Source of the DNA: Oleidesulfovibrio alaskensis DSM 16109
GTDB lineage: Bacteria > Desulfobacterota > Desulfovibrionia > Desulfovibrionales > Desulfovibrionaceae
Direction: 5' to 3'
DNA: 64,000 nucleotides
NCBI RefSeq assembly: GCF_000482745.1
Contig: NZ_AXWQ01000006.1
Location: forward strand, 62,001-126,000
The notes beneath the pieces were generated by a model. The model was not told the DNA's origin. It ran no database searches and saw nothing but the letters and a program-made list of their open reading frames with translations. This document shows, piece by piece, positions 1-7,428 of the stretch (position 1 is the first letter of the stretch; each line of letters starts with the position of its first letter). A program made the translations under genes and the position numbers.

Positions 1-39
1 AACCTGTAGCAGACGGCATACAGGCATTCAGGAGAGACT

Positions 40-804
40 ATGCTGCTGAAAGATAAAAAAATTCTTATTCTTGGCGTGGCCAATAACAAAAGCATCGCCT
101 ACGGCATTGCACAGGAATTCAAGGCTCAGGGTGCACGGCTGGCCTTCAGCTACCCCGGCGAAGCCATCCAGAAACGTGTGGACCCCATAAGCGAAGAGCT
201 GGGCGGCGAATTCACCTTCCGGCTGGATGTCACCGACGATGCGCAGGTGGCCGCGGCAGTGCGCACAGTGGAAGAACAATGGGGCAGCGTGGACGTGGTG
301 GTTCATTCCATCGCTTTTGCCCAGCGCGAAGACCTGCACGGCAGATTCATCGATACCAGCCGCGAAGGTTTCAAGCTGGCCATGGATATTTCCGCCTATT
401 CTCTGGTCTGTGTGTGCAAGGCGTTTGAACCGCTGATGACAGAAGGCGGTTCCGTGCTTACCATGACATACTACGGCTCGCAGAAAGTCATAACCAACTA
501 CAACGTAATGGGCGTGGCCAAGGCCGCTCTAGAAGCCTCCGTCAGATATCTGGCTGCAGATATGGGCGAACGGGGCATAAGAGTGAACGCAGTGAGCGCA
601 GGTCCCATCAAAACGCTGGCAGCCAGCGGCATTTCCGGCTTTAAAACCATCCTCAACCACATTGAGGAACACGCACCGCTGCGCCGCAATGTAACCACGC
701 AGGACGTAGGCCGCACAGCCGTGTTTCTGGCATCGGACCTTTCCGGCGCCGTCACCGGCGAAGTGCTGTTTGTGGACGCGGGCTACAACGTGATGGGCAT
801 TTAG
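40..804 (+). CDS. fabI: Enoyl-[acyl-carrier-protein] reductase (NADH), FabI
   Basis: This enzyme reduces trans-2-enoyl-ACP to acyl-ACP, the last step of each elongation cycle of type II fatty acid synthesis, in the cytoplasm. The 254-aa protein has the FabI-type glycine-rich nucleotide site GVANNKSIAYGIA (about residues 12-24) and the catalytic Tyr-x6-Lys pair at Y154 and K161. The C-terminal SGAVTGEVLFVDAGYNVMG is typical of FabI within the SDR superfamily. Length matches the family. The start is preceded by AGGAGAG at a good distance. A 31-aa ORF follows at once and may be co-transcribed. Identification is secure. Confidence 0.96.
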   Translation: MLLKDKKILILGVANNKSIAYGIAQEFKAQGARLAFSYPGEAIQKRVDPISEELGGEFTFRLDVTDDAQVAAAVRTVEEQWGSVDVVVHSIAFAQREDLHGRFIDTSREGFKLAMDISAYSLVCVCKAFEPLMTEGGSVLTMTYYGSQKVITNYNVMGVAKAALEASVRYLAADMGERGIRVNAVSAGPIKTLAASGISGFKTILNHIEEHAPLRRNVTTQDVGRTAVFLASDLSGAVTGEVLFVDAGYNVMGI

Positions 805-831
805 ACGCCGCACGCCCGTCGGGAGGTCTGT

Positions 832-927
832 ATGTGGGCTTGGCTCATCCCCCTGGCAATCGTCGTGCTGTGGCTGTATTTCGCTCCGCGGATACTGCCC
901 ATGGACAAGCTGCCCAAAAGCTGCTGA
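832..927 (+). CDS. 31-aa putative single-pass membrane peptide downstream of fabI
   Basis: Short ORF beginning MWAWLIPLAIVVLWLYFAP and ending MDKLPKSC, 27 nt after the fabI stop. GGGAGG lies 7 nt before the ATG, which argues for translation. Residues about 2-18 form one hydrophobic helix, followed by a short Pro/Lys-rich tail with a terminal Cys. A stem-loop at 995-1021 could end the transcript, making fabI plus this ORF a two-gene unit. I do not recognise the family. It may be a small inner-membrane protein or a chance ORF; the ribosome site and the clean hydrophobic/polar split favour a real gene. Confidence 0.5.
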   Translation: MWAWLIPLAIVVLWLYFAPRILPMDKLPKSC

Positions 928-994
928 GTGCCGTCATTCCGGAGCCGTGAGCCCCGCAATGACAAGGCGCCGAAAGACACGGAAAAGTGACATG

Positions 995-1021
995 AAAGGG
1001 AGTGCTCCGGTACTCCCTTTT
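995..1021 (+). terminator. Stem-loop terminator after fabI and the small ORF
   Basis: Nine-base arms AAAGGGAGT (995-1003) and ACTCCCTTT (1012-1020) enclose a loop of 8 nt and run into a short TTTTA. The U tract is short, so strength is uncertain. Confidence 0.6.
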
Positions 1022-1150
1022 ATGTGGCACGCCCGTGCTGCCATGTTCCGACATGTTCCGGCACGGACGACACAAGCCCGTGCCGCCGTGCCGCCGCAGC
1101 CTTGCAACCAGTCATTTTACTGCTCATCCGGTCTCCGGGACATTTTTTAC

Positions 1151-1179
1151 TTGCCTTGCCGGGCTGTCTCTGCTAGCTA
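1151..1179 (+). promoter_or_regulatory. Promoter for tRNA-Ser copy 1
   Basis: TTGCCT (1151-1156), a 17-nt spacer and TAGCTA (1174-1179) lie just upstream of the tRNA. The second tRNA-Ser copy has a matching arrangement, which supports the call. Confidence 0.55.
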
Positions 1180-1191
1180 ACCCTCTCTTGC

Positions 1192-1283
1192 GGAGAGGTG
1201 TCCGAGCTGGCCGAAGGAGCACGATTGGAAATCGTGTGTACCTTAACAGGGTACCGAGAGTTCGAATCTCTCCCTCTCCGCCA
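1192..1283 (+). tRNA. tRNA-Ser (anticodon GGA), copy 1
   Basis: A 92-nt class II tRNA with CCA encoded. Acceptor strands GGAGAGG and CCTCTCC pair fully, the anticodon loop is TTGGAAA (GGA, reading UCC/UCU), there is a long variable arm, and the T loop is TTCGAAT. It is identical to the copy at 1554-1645; the two flank the SRP RNA gene. Confidence 0.97.
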
Positions 1284-1324
1284 TTTTACGCTGCTGTGGC
1301 AGTTGTGTTTTTATAGAATTTCAA

Positions 1325-1411
1325 GAGAGCCGGGCGGCGGAAGCGCTGCCAATCCGGTCAGGCCCGAGAGGGAGCAGCCGTAACAGTAGTTTTCGGGTGC
1401 CCGGCTCCCTA
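1325..1411 (+). ncRNA. ffs: Signal recognition particle RNA (4.5S type)
   Basis: The RNA of the signal recognition particle, which binds Ffh to target membrane and exported proteins. The core motif GGTCAGGCCCGAGAGG, then GAGCAGCC, around 1357-1379, matches the conserved helix 8 domain (GGUCAGG...AGCAGCC). The closing helix is GAGCCGGGC (1327-1335) with GCCCGGCTC (1399-1407). At about 87 nt it is slightly shorter than the E. coli 4.5S RNA. A strong terminator follows. Exact ends are inferred from the helix. It lies between two identical tRNA-Ser genes. Confidence 0.9.
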
Positions 1412-1413
1412 AA

Positions 1414-1450
1414 GGGCGCAATGCTGTACAAGCCTTGCGCTCTTTTTTTA
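1414..1450 (+). terminator. Terminator of the SRP RNA gene
   Basis: GGGCGCAA pairs with TTGCGCTC (one G-T) around a 13-nt loop and is followed by TTTTTTT. Confidence 0.85.
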
Positions 1451-1509
1451 TACCCTGCACCGGCGCAGCACGTGCATTGCACTCTTTTCATATCCGCAGG
1501 CATTTCCGC

Positions 1510-1538
1510 TTGCATTGCCTTCCGTATACTGCTAGATA
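1510..1538 (+). promoter_or_regulatory. Promoter for tRNA-Ser copy 2
   Basis: TTGCAT (1510-1515), 17-nt spacer, TAGATA (1533-1538), the same layout as before copy 1. Confidence 0.55.
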
Positions 1539-1553
1539 GCACTCCGCATTCGC

Positions 1554-1645
1554 GGAGAGGTGTCCGAGCTGGCCGAAGGAGCACGATTGGAAATCGTGTG
1601 TACCTTAACAGGGTACCGAGAGTTCGAATCTCTCCCTCTCCGCCA
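1554..1645 (+). tRNA. tRNA-Ser (anticodon GGA), copy 2
   Basis: Base-for-base the same 92-nt gene as at 1192-1283, including the encoded CCA, with its own promoter-like sequence and its own terminator. The flanks are not similar beyond a few bases, so the duplication is old or limited to the tRNA itself. Confidence 0.97.
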
Positions 1646-1658
1646 TTCTGCAATATTC

Positions 1659-1684
1659 AAGGGATCTTACGATCCCTTTTTTTT
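1659..1684 (+). terminator. Terminator after tRNA-Ser copy 2
   Basis: AAGGGATC-TTAC-GATCCCTT stem-loop followed by a run of eight T. Confidence 0.9.
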
Positions 1685-1830
1685 ATTGCCTGTGCTACGC
1701 CGGCTGTTCCCCTGAACCAAGTGCCCTGCCTGCCCGTACCATTCTTTCCTCCTCGGATTCTGGACTTACCGACCCGCGTGCTTATTGCCATAGAGTATAC
1801 GCATCACCCCTAGCACCGCAGGAGAATCCC

Positions 1831-2280
1831 ATGCCGCAAAAATACCGCAAAACTCCGGAGGCACTGGCCGCACTGACAGATGAGCAGCGCAGGGTAACGC
1901 AGGAAAACGGCACTGAACGTCCGTTCAGCAACGCTTTTCACGACCACACAGCAGCAGGACTGTATGTGGACATCGTTTCCGGCGAACCGCTGTTTTCATC
2001 ACTGGATAAATTTGATTCCGGCTGCGGGTGGCCCAGCTTCAGCAGGCCTGTGGAACTGAATATAGTGGAGAAAAAAGATACAAGTCATGGTCTTGTCCGC
2101 ACAGAAGTACGCTCGAAACATGCGGACAGTCATCTGGGACATGTGTTCACAGACGGGCCGGAGCATCTGACAGGCCTGCGGTACTGTATCAATTCAGCCG
2201 CACTGCGTTTTATTCCGGCGGACAAGCTGGAAGAGGAAGGGTACGGCGAATATGCACACCTTTTCACCACACGGGAGTAG
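1831..2280 (+). CDS. msrB: Peptide-methionine (R)-S-oxide reductase MsrB
   Basis: Reduces the R epimer of methionine sulfoxide in oxidised proteins. The 149-aa sequence has the MsrB core: SGCGWPSF (C65), RSKHADSHLGHVF and the catalytic RYCINS with C119. The two CxxC zinc motifs of many MsrB proteins are absent, so this is the zinc-free form. CAGGAGAA precedes the ATG. msrA starts 4 nt after the stop, so the two epimer-specific reductases form one operon, which suits repair of oxidative damage in an oxygen-sensitive organism. No signal peptide is visible. Confidence 0.95.
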   Translation: MPQKYRKTPEALAALTDEQRRVTQENGTERPFSNAFHDHTAAGLYVDIVSGEPLFSSLDKFDSGCGWPSFSRPVELNIVEKKDTSHGLVRTEVRSKHADSHLGHVFTDGPEHLTGLRYCINSAALRFIPADKLEEEGYGEYAHLFTTRE

Positions 2281-2283
2281 CCC

Positions 2284-2787
2284 ATGGAAACAGTAACCGA
2301 ACGTGCCGTACTGGCCGGAGGATGCTTCTGGGGAATGCAGGAACTCATCAGAAAGCTGCCCGGCGTGCTTGCCACGCGCACCGGATACACCGGCGGCACC
2401 GTGCCGAACGCGACATACAGAAACCACCACGGCCATGCGGAAGCCGTTGAAATCATCTTTGATCCTGCCGTGCTGTCTTACCGCAGTCTTCTGGAATACT
2501 TCTTCCGGATACATGACCCGACGACAGCGGACAGACAAGGCAATGATATCGGCAGTTCATACCGTTCGGCCGTTTTTCATACAACGCAGCAGCAGCGCGA
2601 AACAGCACTGGCAACCATCCGCGACATCAACGCCTCGGGCGTATGGCCTGCAGAGGTGGTGACACAGGTCGAACCCGTTTCCGATTTCTGGGAGGCCGAA
2701 CCGGAGCATCAGGACTATCTGCAGCGTGTTCCGGGCGGATATACATGCCACTACGAACGCCGCGGCTGGGTGCTGCCGCCGCGCTGA
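2284..2787 (+). CDS. msrA: Peptide-methionine (S)-S-oxide reductase MsrA
   Basis: Reduces the S epimer of methionine sulfoxide. The signature GGCFWGMQE carries the catalytic Cys at residue 14. Further family motifs are GYTGGTVPNATYRNHHGHAEAVEIIFDP and FFRIHDPTTADRQGNDIGSSYRSAVF. The length, 167 aa, is normal for a single-domain MsrA. It overlaps nothing but sits 3 nt after msrB with GGGAG inside the msrB tail as its ribosome site, so translational coupling is likely. It converges on the gene ending at 2795, leaving only 7 nt between them. Confidence 0.96.
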   Translation: METVTERAVLAGGCFWGMQELIRKLPGVLATRTGYTGGTVPNATYRNHHGHAEAVEIIFDPAVLSYRSLLEYFFRIHDPTTADRQGNDIGSSYRSAVFHTTQQQRETALATIRDINASGVWPAEVVTQVEPVSDFWEAEPEHQDYLQRVPGGYTCHYERRGWVLPPR

Positions 2788-2794
2788 CCGCAGC

Positions 2795-3091
2795 TCAGGG
2801 CTCCGCAGGCGGCTTTGCGTCGCACAGCGCATACAGGCGTACGGTATTGCTGCGCGGAAATTCCTTATCAAGCAGCCTGCGGAGCAGTTTTTTCAATGCG
2901 GACAGAGAAACTTCCGTGAACTCGTGCCGCTCATACCCGTCCTGCACCACGCAAAAAGCATCATCGCCCGTACGCAGCACCTGCACAGACCTGTCACGTT
3001 TAAACGTGCGCATGTCCACCCCTTGCCCGCAAGGCAGCTTTTGCAGACGGCGGAGCACTTCCTGCACGGCACCGGCTCTGTGCACCATCAT
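2795..3091 (-). CDS. Hypothetical protein, paralogue of the upstream gene
   Basis: A 98-aa basic protein that I cannot assign to a family. It shares a framework with the gene just upstream: GQ(G/C)xDMRT(F/Y)KR(D/N)RSV near residues 22-36 and EFPRSNxxRLY near the C-terminus. The start ATG overlaps the upstream stop (ATGA), a sign of translational coupling. No signal peptide or membrane segment is seen. The many Arg/Lys residues might suit nucleic acid binding, but no motif shows this. It converges on msrA. Confidence 0.75.
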   Translation of the reverse strand: MMVHRAGAVQEVLRRLQKLPCGQGVDMRTFKRDRSVQVLRTGDDAFCVVQDGYERHEFTEVSLSALKKLLRRLLDKEFPRSNTVRLYALCDAKPPAEP

Positions 3092-3414
3092 GTCCCGAAC
3101 CGCCCCGAACCGTGTCCCATGCGGTTCACATCGGCCAGTTCAAACGAATCAAGAGTGTACAGACGTATTTTATTGCTGCGCGGAAATTCGCGCTTGAGCA
3201 GCGTCTTGAGCAGGCGCCGGATTTTGTCCGCACTCAGCCCTTCCCACATCTCTTCATGAAAGCCCCGCTCGACCACGGTAAAGCTGTCCGGTCCGGTTCT
3301 CACAATGGCCACTGAACGGTTGCGCTTATACGTGCGCATGTCCAGACACTGTCCGGTATCCAGCCTTTCCAGCCGCTCCATCACAGTAGGTATTACAGTC
3401 GTTTTGTCATTCAT
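3088..3414 (-). CDS. Hypothetical protein, first of a tandem paralogous pair
   Basis: A 108-aa protein if translation begins at the ATG at 3414 (MNDKTTVIPTVMERL); a GTG at 3456 would add 14 residues. Neither start has a strong ribosome site. It shares with its downstream neighbour the blocks DMRTYKRNRSVAIVRTG and KREFPRSNKIRLYTL, separated by a helical stretch. The pair probably arose by tandem duplication and may act as a heteromer. No known domain recognised. It is divergent from treZ, whose start lies about 120 nt away. Confidence 0.75.
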   Translation of the reverse strand: MNDKTTVIPTVMERLERLDTGQCLDMRTYKRNRSVAIVRTGPDSFTVVERGFHEEMWEGLSADKIRRLLKTLLKREFPRSNKIRLYTLDSFELADVNRMGHGSGRFGT

Positions 3415-3534
3415 GGCTTCTGCATAATCAAGGTTATGTACCGCCACATGTGCCACAGGGCGGCATACGGTTCAAGCGGACGGCAGCCGCGCAGGCACAT
3501 TGACTTTACCGGCCGCTGCCCGCATTCTGCGGTA

Positions 3535-5511
3535 ATGCATACTCTCTTTGTACCGGCCCACGGGCCGCGCCGCCTGCCGGACGGCAGCTGGCTCTTCCGG
3601 CTGTGGACCACACGCCGCAAGCCCGCGGTACTTGTCATCGAAGCGCCCTGCCCGCAGGAAATTCCCATGAAAGCGTGCGGAGGCGGCTGGCGGGAAGCCA
3701 GAACAGCCCCCATGCCCGCCGGTGCGCTCTACCGCATCCGGCTGGGGGACGAGCTGCTGGCAGACCCGGCTTCCGCCCATCAGCCGCAAGGTATTGACGG
3801 CCCTTCCATGACGGACGACCCGGCCGCTTTCATCTGGACCGACAGCGGTTTCGGTGCGGTAGCCATGCCTCACGCGGTCATCTACGAAATACATACCGGC
3901 ACGTTCACCCCCGAAGGTACACTGGATGCCGCCGCCGGACGTCTGCCCCGCATTGCTGAACTGGGCGTGACCGCCGTGGAACTGATGCCCCTGACGGAAA
4001 CAACCGGACGCTGGAACTGGGGCTATGACGGTGTGTTTCCTTACAGTGTCCATCACCGTGCGGGCGGTCCCGATGCACTGCGCCGCTTTGTGGATACGGC
4101 CCACGGACTGGGTCTTTCAGTGTATGGCGACGTGGTGCTCAATCATCTGGGACCGGAGGGAAACAACCTGCCGAAATTCGGCCCCTACCTTTCCCGCCGG
4201 CACCACACTCCGTGGGGGGCCTGCCCTTCATTTGACGGATCATCAGCTCAGGCCGTACGCCGTTATTTTCTGGACTGCTGTCTCAGACTCATGGCGCATT
4301 TTCATATGGACGGACTGCGGCTGGACGCCACCCCGTATGTGCAGGACGATTCCGCAGAGCATATTCTCGCCGCACTCACGCGGGAAACGCAGGTGCTGGC
4401 CGCCGCCTCAGGCAGGCGGCTTCATATCATGGCGGAAAGCACCCGCAACGAAATACACCTGACCACACCACGCAGCGCCGGTGGCTACGGCATGGCCGCA
4501 CAATGGAGTGACGACTTTCACCACGCAGTACATGCCCGGCTTACCGGCGAATCCTGCGGGTACTATGCGGCGTTCCACACCGCGCAAAACGCTGCAAAAC
4601 CGGCACAGACCCCGCCTGCAGCAGGGCAGCAATGCAAAGAAGCTCAGAAACGGTGCCCCCCGGCAGCGGCTGTCAGCCCTGTGGACGCGCTGGCAGAAAT
4701 ATTCGCCCGCGGCTGGTTCAGGCAGGGGCAGCTGTGCCCGTGGCGCAAGCAACCTTTCGGAGACCAGCCCCGCGGTCTGCAGCCTTCACAGGTCATTGTC
4801 TATCTGCAGAACCACGATGTCACGGGCAACCGTCCCTCGGGCGAGCGTCTGCACGCGCTCACCTGTCCTGCAGCCCGGCGCATGGCCGCTGCAGCCCTGC
4901 TGCTTTCACCTTTTGTTCCGCTGATTTTCATGGGAGAAGAATACGATGATCCGGCCCCCTTCCACTTTTTTGTGGATCACAGCCCGGAATTGAACCGGCA
5001 GGTGGCACAGGGCAGACGGCGCGAAGCAGCGGCCTTTGGCTGGATGCCGTGCGCCACGGCACCGGAACCGCATTCACCGGCCGCTTTTGAAAACTCGCGG
5101 CTGTCATGGCACCTGCAGGACACCCGGTATCATGCCACTGTCCGCGACCTGTACCGGCGGTGCATACGGCTGCGGCAGACCCTGCCCTCGCTGGACAGCC
5201 CTTCATTTGAGACTCTGTATGTAAGCAGACCCCATCCGCAGGTCATCTGCACCGGCAGAACCGACCCCGCGAGGATTTACAGCTCGTGGCTGCTGCTCAA
5301 CTGCGGACCGCAGGCAGCCACGTTCAGCATTGACGCCGCCACGGCCCCGCTGGCCCGCCAGCAGGCGTGGAGTCAGGCACTGTGCACGGCCGACCGCCGC
5401 TGGCACAGTCCGCATACACAGGAAGATGAGGCAGACCTGCCCCACCGCTTTGCCGCGGGAACACACATACCGGTCACTCTGCCGCCGTGGTGTGCGCTGC
5501 TTCTGGCCTGA
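3535..5511 (+). CDS. treZ: Malto-oligosyltrehalose trehalohydrolase (TreZ-type, GH13)
   Basis: Releases trehalose from the maltooligosyl-trehalose made by TreY. Seen in order: a short N-terminal beta domain, HQPQGIDGPS (compare the TreZ consensus around the linker), the barrel with YEIHTGTFTPEGT, WGYDGVFPYSVHHRAGGP, VVLNHLGPEGNN, the nucleophile block DGLRLDA, the acid IMAES, and YLQNHDVTGNRPSGERL. The start at 3535 (MHTLFVPAHGP) was chosen because the longer frame adds an unrelated Arg-rich tail. At 658 aa it is longer than most family members; a low-complexity Ala/Pro insert lies near 4580-4690. No treY or treS is nearby, so its substrate must come from genes elsewhere. Confidence 0.88.
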   Translation: MHTLFVPAHGPRRLPDGSWLFRLWTTRRKPAVLVIEAPCPQEIPMKACGGGWREARTAPMPAGALYRIRLGDELLADPASAHQPQGIDGPSMTDDPAAFIWTDSGFGAVAMPHAVIYEIHTGTFTPEGTLDAAAGRLPRIAELGVTAVELMPLTETTGRWNWGYDGVFPYSVHHRAGGPDALRRFVDTAHGLGLSVYGDVVLNHLGPEGNNLPKFGPYLSRRHHTPWGACPSFDGSSAQAVRRYFLDCCLRLMAHFHMDGLRLDATPYVQDDSAEHILAALTRETQVLAAASGRRLHIMAESTRNEIHLTTPRSAGGYGMAAQWSDDFHHAVHARLTGESCGYYAAFHTAQNAAKPAQTPPAAGQQCKEAQKRCPPAAAVSPVDALAEIFARGWFRQGQLCPWRKQPFGDQPRGLQPSQVIVYLQNHDVTGNRPSGERLHALTCPAARRMAAAALLLSPFVPLIFMGEEYDDPAPFHFFVDHSPELNRQVAQGRRREAAAFGWMPCATAPEPHSPAAFENSRLSWHLQDTRYHATVRDLYRRCIRLRQTLPSLDSPSFETLYVSRPHPQVICTGRTDPARIYSSWLLLNCGPQAATFSIDAATAPLARQQAWSQALCTADRRWHSPHTQEDEADLPHRFAAGTHIPVTLPPWCALLLA

Positions 5512-5523
5512 CAGCCTGCCCGC

Positions 5524-6150
5524 TTACAGTGAAGCCCCTTCCAGCTGCAGCAGATAGCGTTTCATATCTACGCCCGCACCCGTATACCCCACCATGGCCC
5601 CTTTGCTGCCCAGAACCCTGTGGCAGGGAATGACAAGCGGCCAGCGGTTGCGGGCCATTATCTGCCCCACCCCGCGGGCGGCTGCAGGGCGGCCGGCCAT
5701 GGCGGCCAGTTGCCCGTATGTGACGGTACTGCCGGCGGGCACCTCGTGCCGCAGCGTTTCCAGCACCTTGCGGGCAAACGGGGTAAGTCCGCCCATGGGC
5801 AGATCAACCTGTGGCCACTGCGTTCTGCCCTGCTGTACATAACTGTCCAGCGCCTCAAGCATGCGGCTGCCGGTGGCCGAAAGTTCCGCCGCACCGTTAT
5901 GCATGCCGTCCGGCACGCTGCCGGAAAATGCCACGAGAGTACGGGGCAGCAGGTCGCCGGCTTCCGCGCCGGGCCGGGGCAGTTTTGCCCCCGTAAGCAG
6001 ACCGCTTCCGTCAAGTCCTGCCGACCAGCGCAGCCCCACACGGGCAATACAGGGCTCCGCACAGGCGGGCCCGTCCGGCGCGCCATCAGGGCCGCTCCAT
6101 TCAAGCAGCATGGCCAGCGGGCCGCTCACCAGTATCTCGACATCGTACAT
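5524..6150 (-). CDS. ogt: Methylated-DNA--[protein]-cysteine S-methyltransferase
   Basis: Suicide repair protein that takes the methyl group from O6-methylguanine onto its own cysteine. The active-site block is IPCHRVLGS with C176, followed by GYTGAGVDMKRYLLQLE. The DNA-binding part includes TYGQLAAMAGRPAAARGVGQIMARN. The N-terminal ribonuclease-like half (1-115) is divergent, and 208 aa is a little longer than usual for Ogt. It sits 12 nt from the converging treZ stop. Specificity (Ogt against AdaB) cannot be told from sequence. Confidence 0.93.
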   Translation of the reverse strand: MYDVEILVSGPLAMLLEWSGPDGAPDGPACAEPCIARVGLRWSAGLDGSGLLTGAKLPRPGAEAGDLLPRTLVAFSGSVPDGMHNGAAELSATGSRMLEALDSYVQQGRTQWPQVDLPMGGLTPFARKVLETLRHEVPAGSTVTYGQLAAMAGRPAAARGVGQIMARNRWPLVIPCHRVLGSKGAMVGYTGAGVDMKRYLLQLEGASL

Positions 6151-6251
6151 AGCCTACCCCCGTCGCGTTAACGGTTGCACACAAATCAGGTTCGCTTTGC
6201 GGCTTGTACCGTAAGGCACAGCGCCGCCGTCAGCAGCGGCCGTCGCAAAGC

Positions 6252-7331
6252 TCAGCCTGCCGCATTGCCGCGGCAGTGTTCCTCAACCGAACGGCGCCAC
6301 CGGTCGTGCATGGCGGCCGGCAGCATGTGCTGCTGCGAAAACCATAACGGCGTACTGTGTGGCGCGTCTGCCCTGCACCCCTGCCACAGGCCGTTCTGCC
6401 GCATGACTGCCTCTATGCGGGCTATGACGCCGCGCTTGTCGGCACTCCATGCCGGGGCAAGCAGTTCGCCTTCCGCGGCGTCGCCTGTCAGACGGTGTAT
6501 GACAACGCCGGCAGGCAGTACCGCCAGTCCGGAAGCGACCGCCTGCGCGTACTCTTCCATTTCCATGGGCCGGTATTCCCCGCTGCGCCACATCGCTGCC
6601 ACGGCGGTATGTTCGGCCACATACAGGCCATGAAACTTTACGCCGGCCACCGGCAGGGCTGCCACATCGGCAACAGTCCGGGCAAAATCGGCACCGGTTT
6701 CGCCGGGCAGACCGGCTATCAGATGCGCACACACCTTGAGGCCCCGCTCATGCGCCATATGTACGGCTTTGACAAAGCAGGCAAAATCGTGGCCTCTGTT
6801 TATGCGCCGCAGCGTGGCATCGCTGGAACTCTGCAGCCCCAGTTCAAGCCATACCTCCGCTCCGGCCTTGCCGCAAATGCCCTGCGGCTGTATACCCGAA
6901 GCAGCAAGCGCCGCATCGATGCGCCCGATACTACGGGCTATCCGGTCAAGGCGCTGCTCGTCAAGGCAGTCAGGGCGGGTGCCTATGCCCGCTCCTACAA
7001 CACCGGTGAACCCTTCGATTTGAGAAAGTACGCCCTCAAGCTTTTCCAGCGGGCCATACGTGTTGGAAAATGACTGCAAATAGGCTATGTATAGCCCCGA
7101 CTTGTGGCGAGGCCCGTAAATGCCTTGCCAATGTGCCCATTGCTCCGGCAGGGTAAGACCCTTGCGGGCCAGTCCCGATCCGGATCCGCCGGGATTGCAG
7201 AACACGCATCCGCTGTGTGACAGGGTTCCGTCGCGGTTGGGACAGGTGAACCCCGCATCGAGAGGAATTTTTTGAATACGCGCCCCGTAGCGGTGGCGCC
7301 AGTACGAAGAAAGCTGGTAATATCTGTTCAT
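6252..7331 (-). CDS. Radical SAM protein of the TIGR01212/YhcC family
   Basis: A 359-aa protein starting MNRYYQLSSYWRHRYG; the longer open frame upstream would run into the divergent mreB promoter. Its cluster motif is C30-x11-C42-x2-C45 within FTCPNRDGT...GCVFC, the spacing of the YhcC-like group, with Elp3-like barrel features (GTRPDCLDEQRLDRIA, LELGLQSS, HLIAGLPGE). Family members are putative Fe-S oxidoreductases of unproven substrate, often linked to tRNA modification by analogy. It is divergent from mreB with about 97 nt between starts. Confidence 0.88.
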   Translation of the reverse strand: MNRYYQLSSYWRHRYGARIQKIPLDAGFTCPNRDGTLSHSGCVFCNPGGSGSGLARKGLTLPEQWAHWQGIYGPRHKSGLYIAYLQSFSNTYGPLEKLEGVLSQIEGFTGVVGAGIGTRPDCLDEQRLDRIARSIGRIDAALAASGIQPQGICGKAGAEVWLELGLQSSSDATLRRINRGHDFACFVKAVHMAHERGLKVCAHLIAGLPGETGADFARTVADVAALPVAGVKFHGLYVAEHTAVAAMWRSGEYRPMEMEEYAQAVASGLAVLPAGVVIHRLTGDAAEGELLAPAWSADKRGVIARIEAVMRQNGLWQGCRADAPHSTPLWFSQQHMLPAAMHDRWRRSVEEHCRGNAAG

Positions 7332-7428
7332 CGGGTTTCCAGTTGACAAGTCGGACAATTTGGAAGCACACGCTGTTGACCAGAAACTGATTACGCATCC
7401 ATCCCCCCCGAGGCAAGCGAGACCATAC

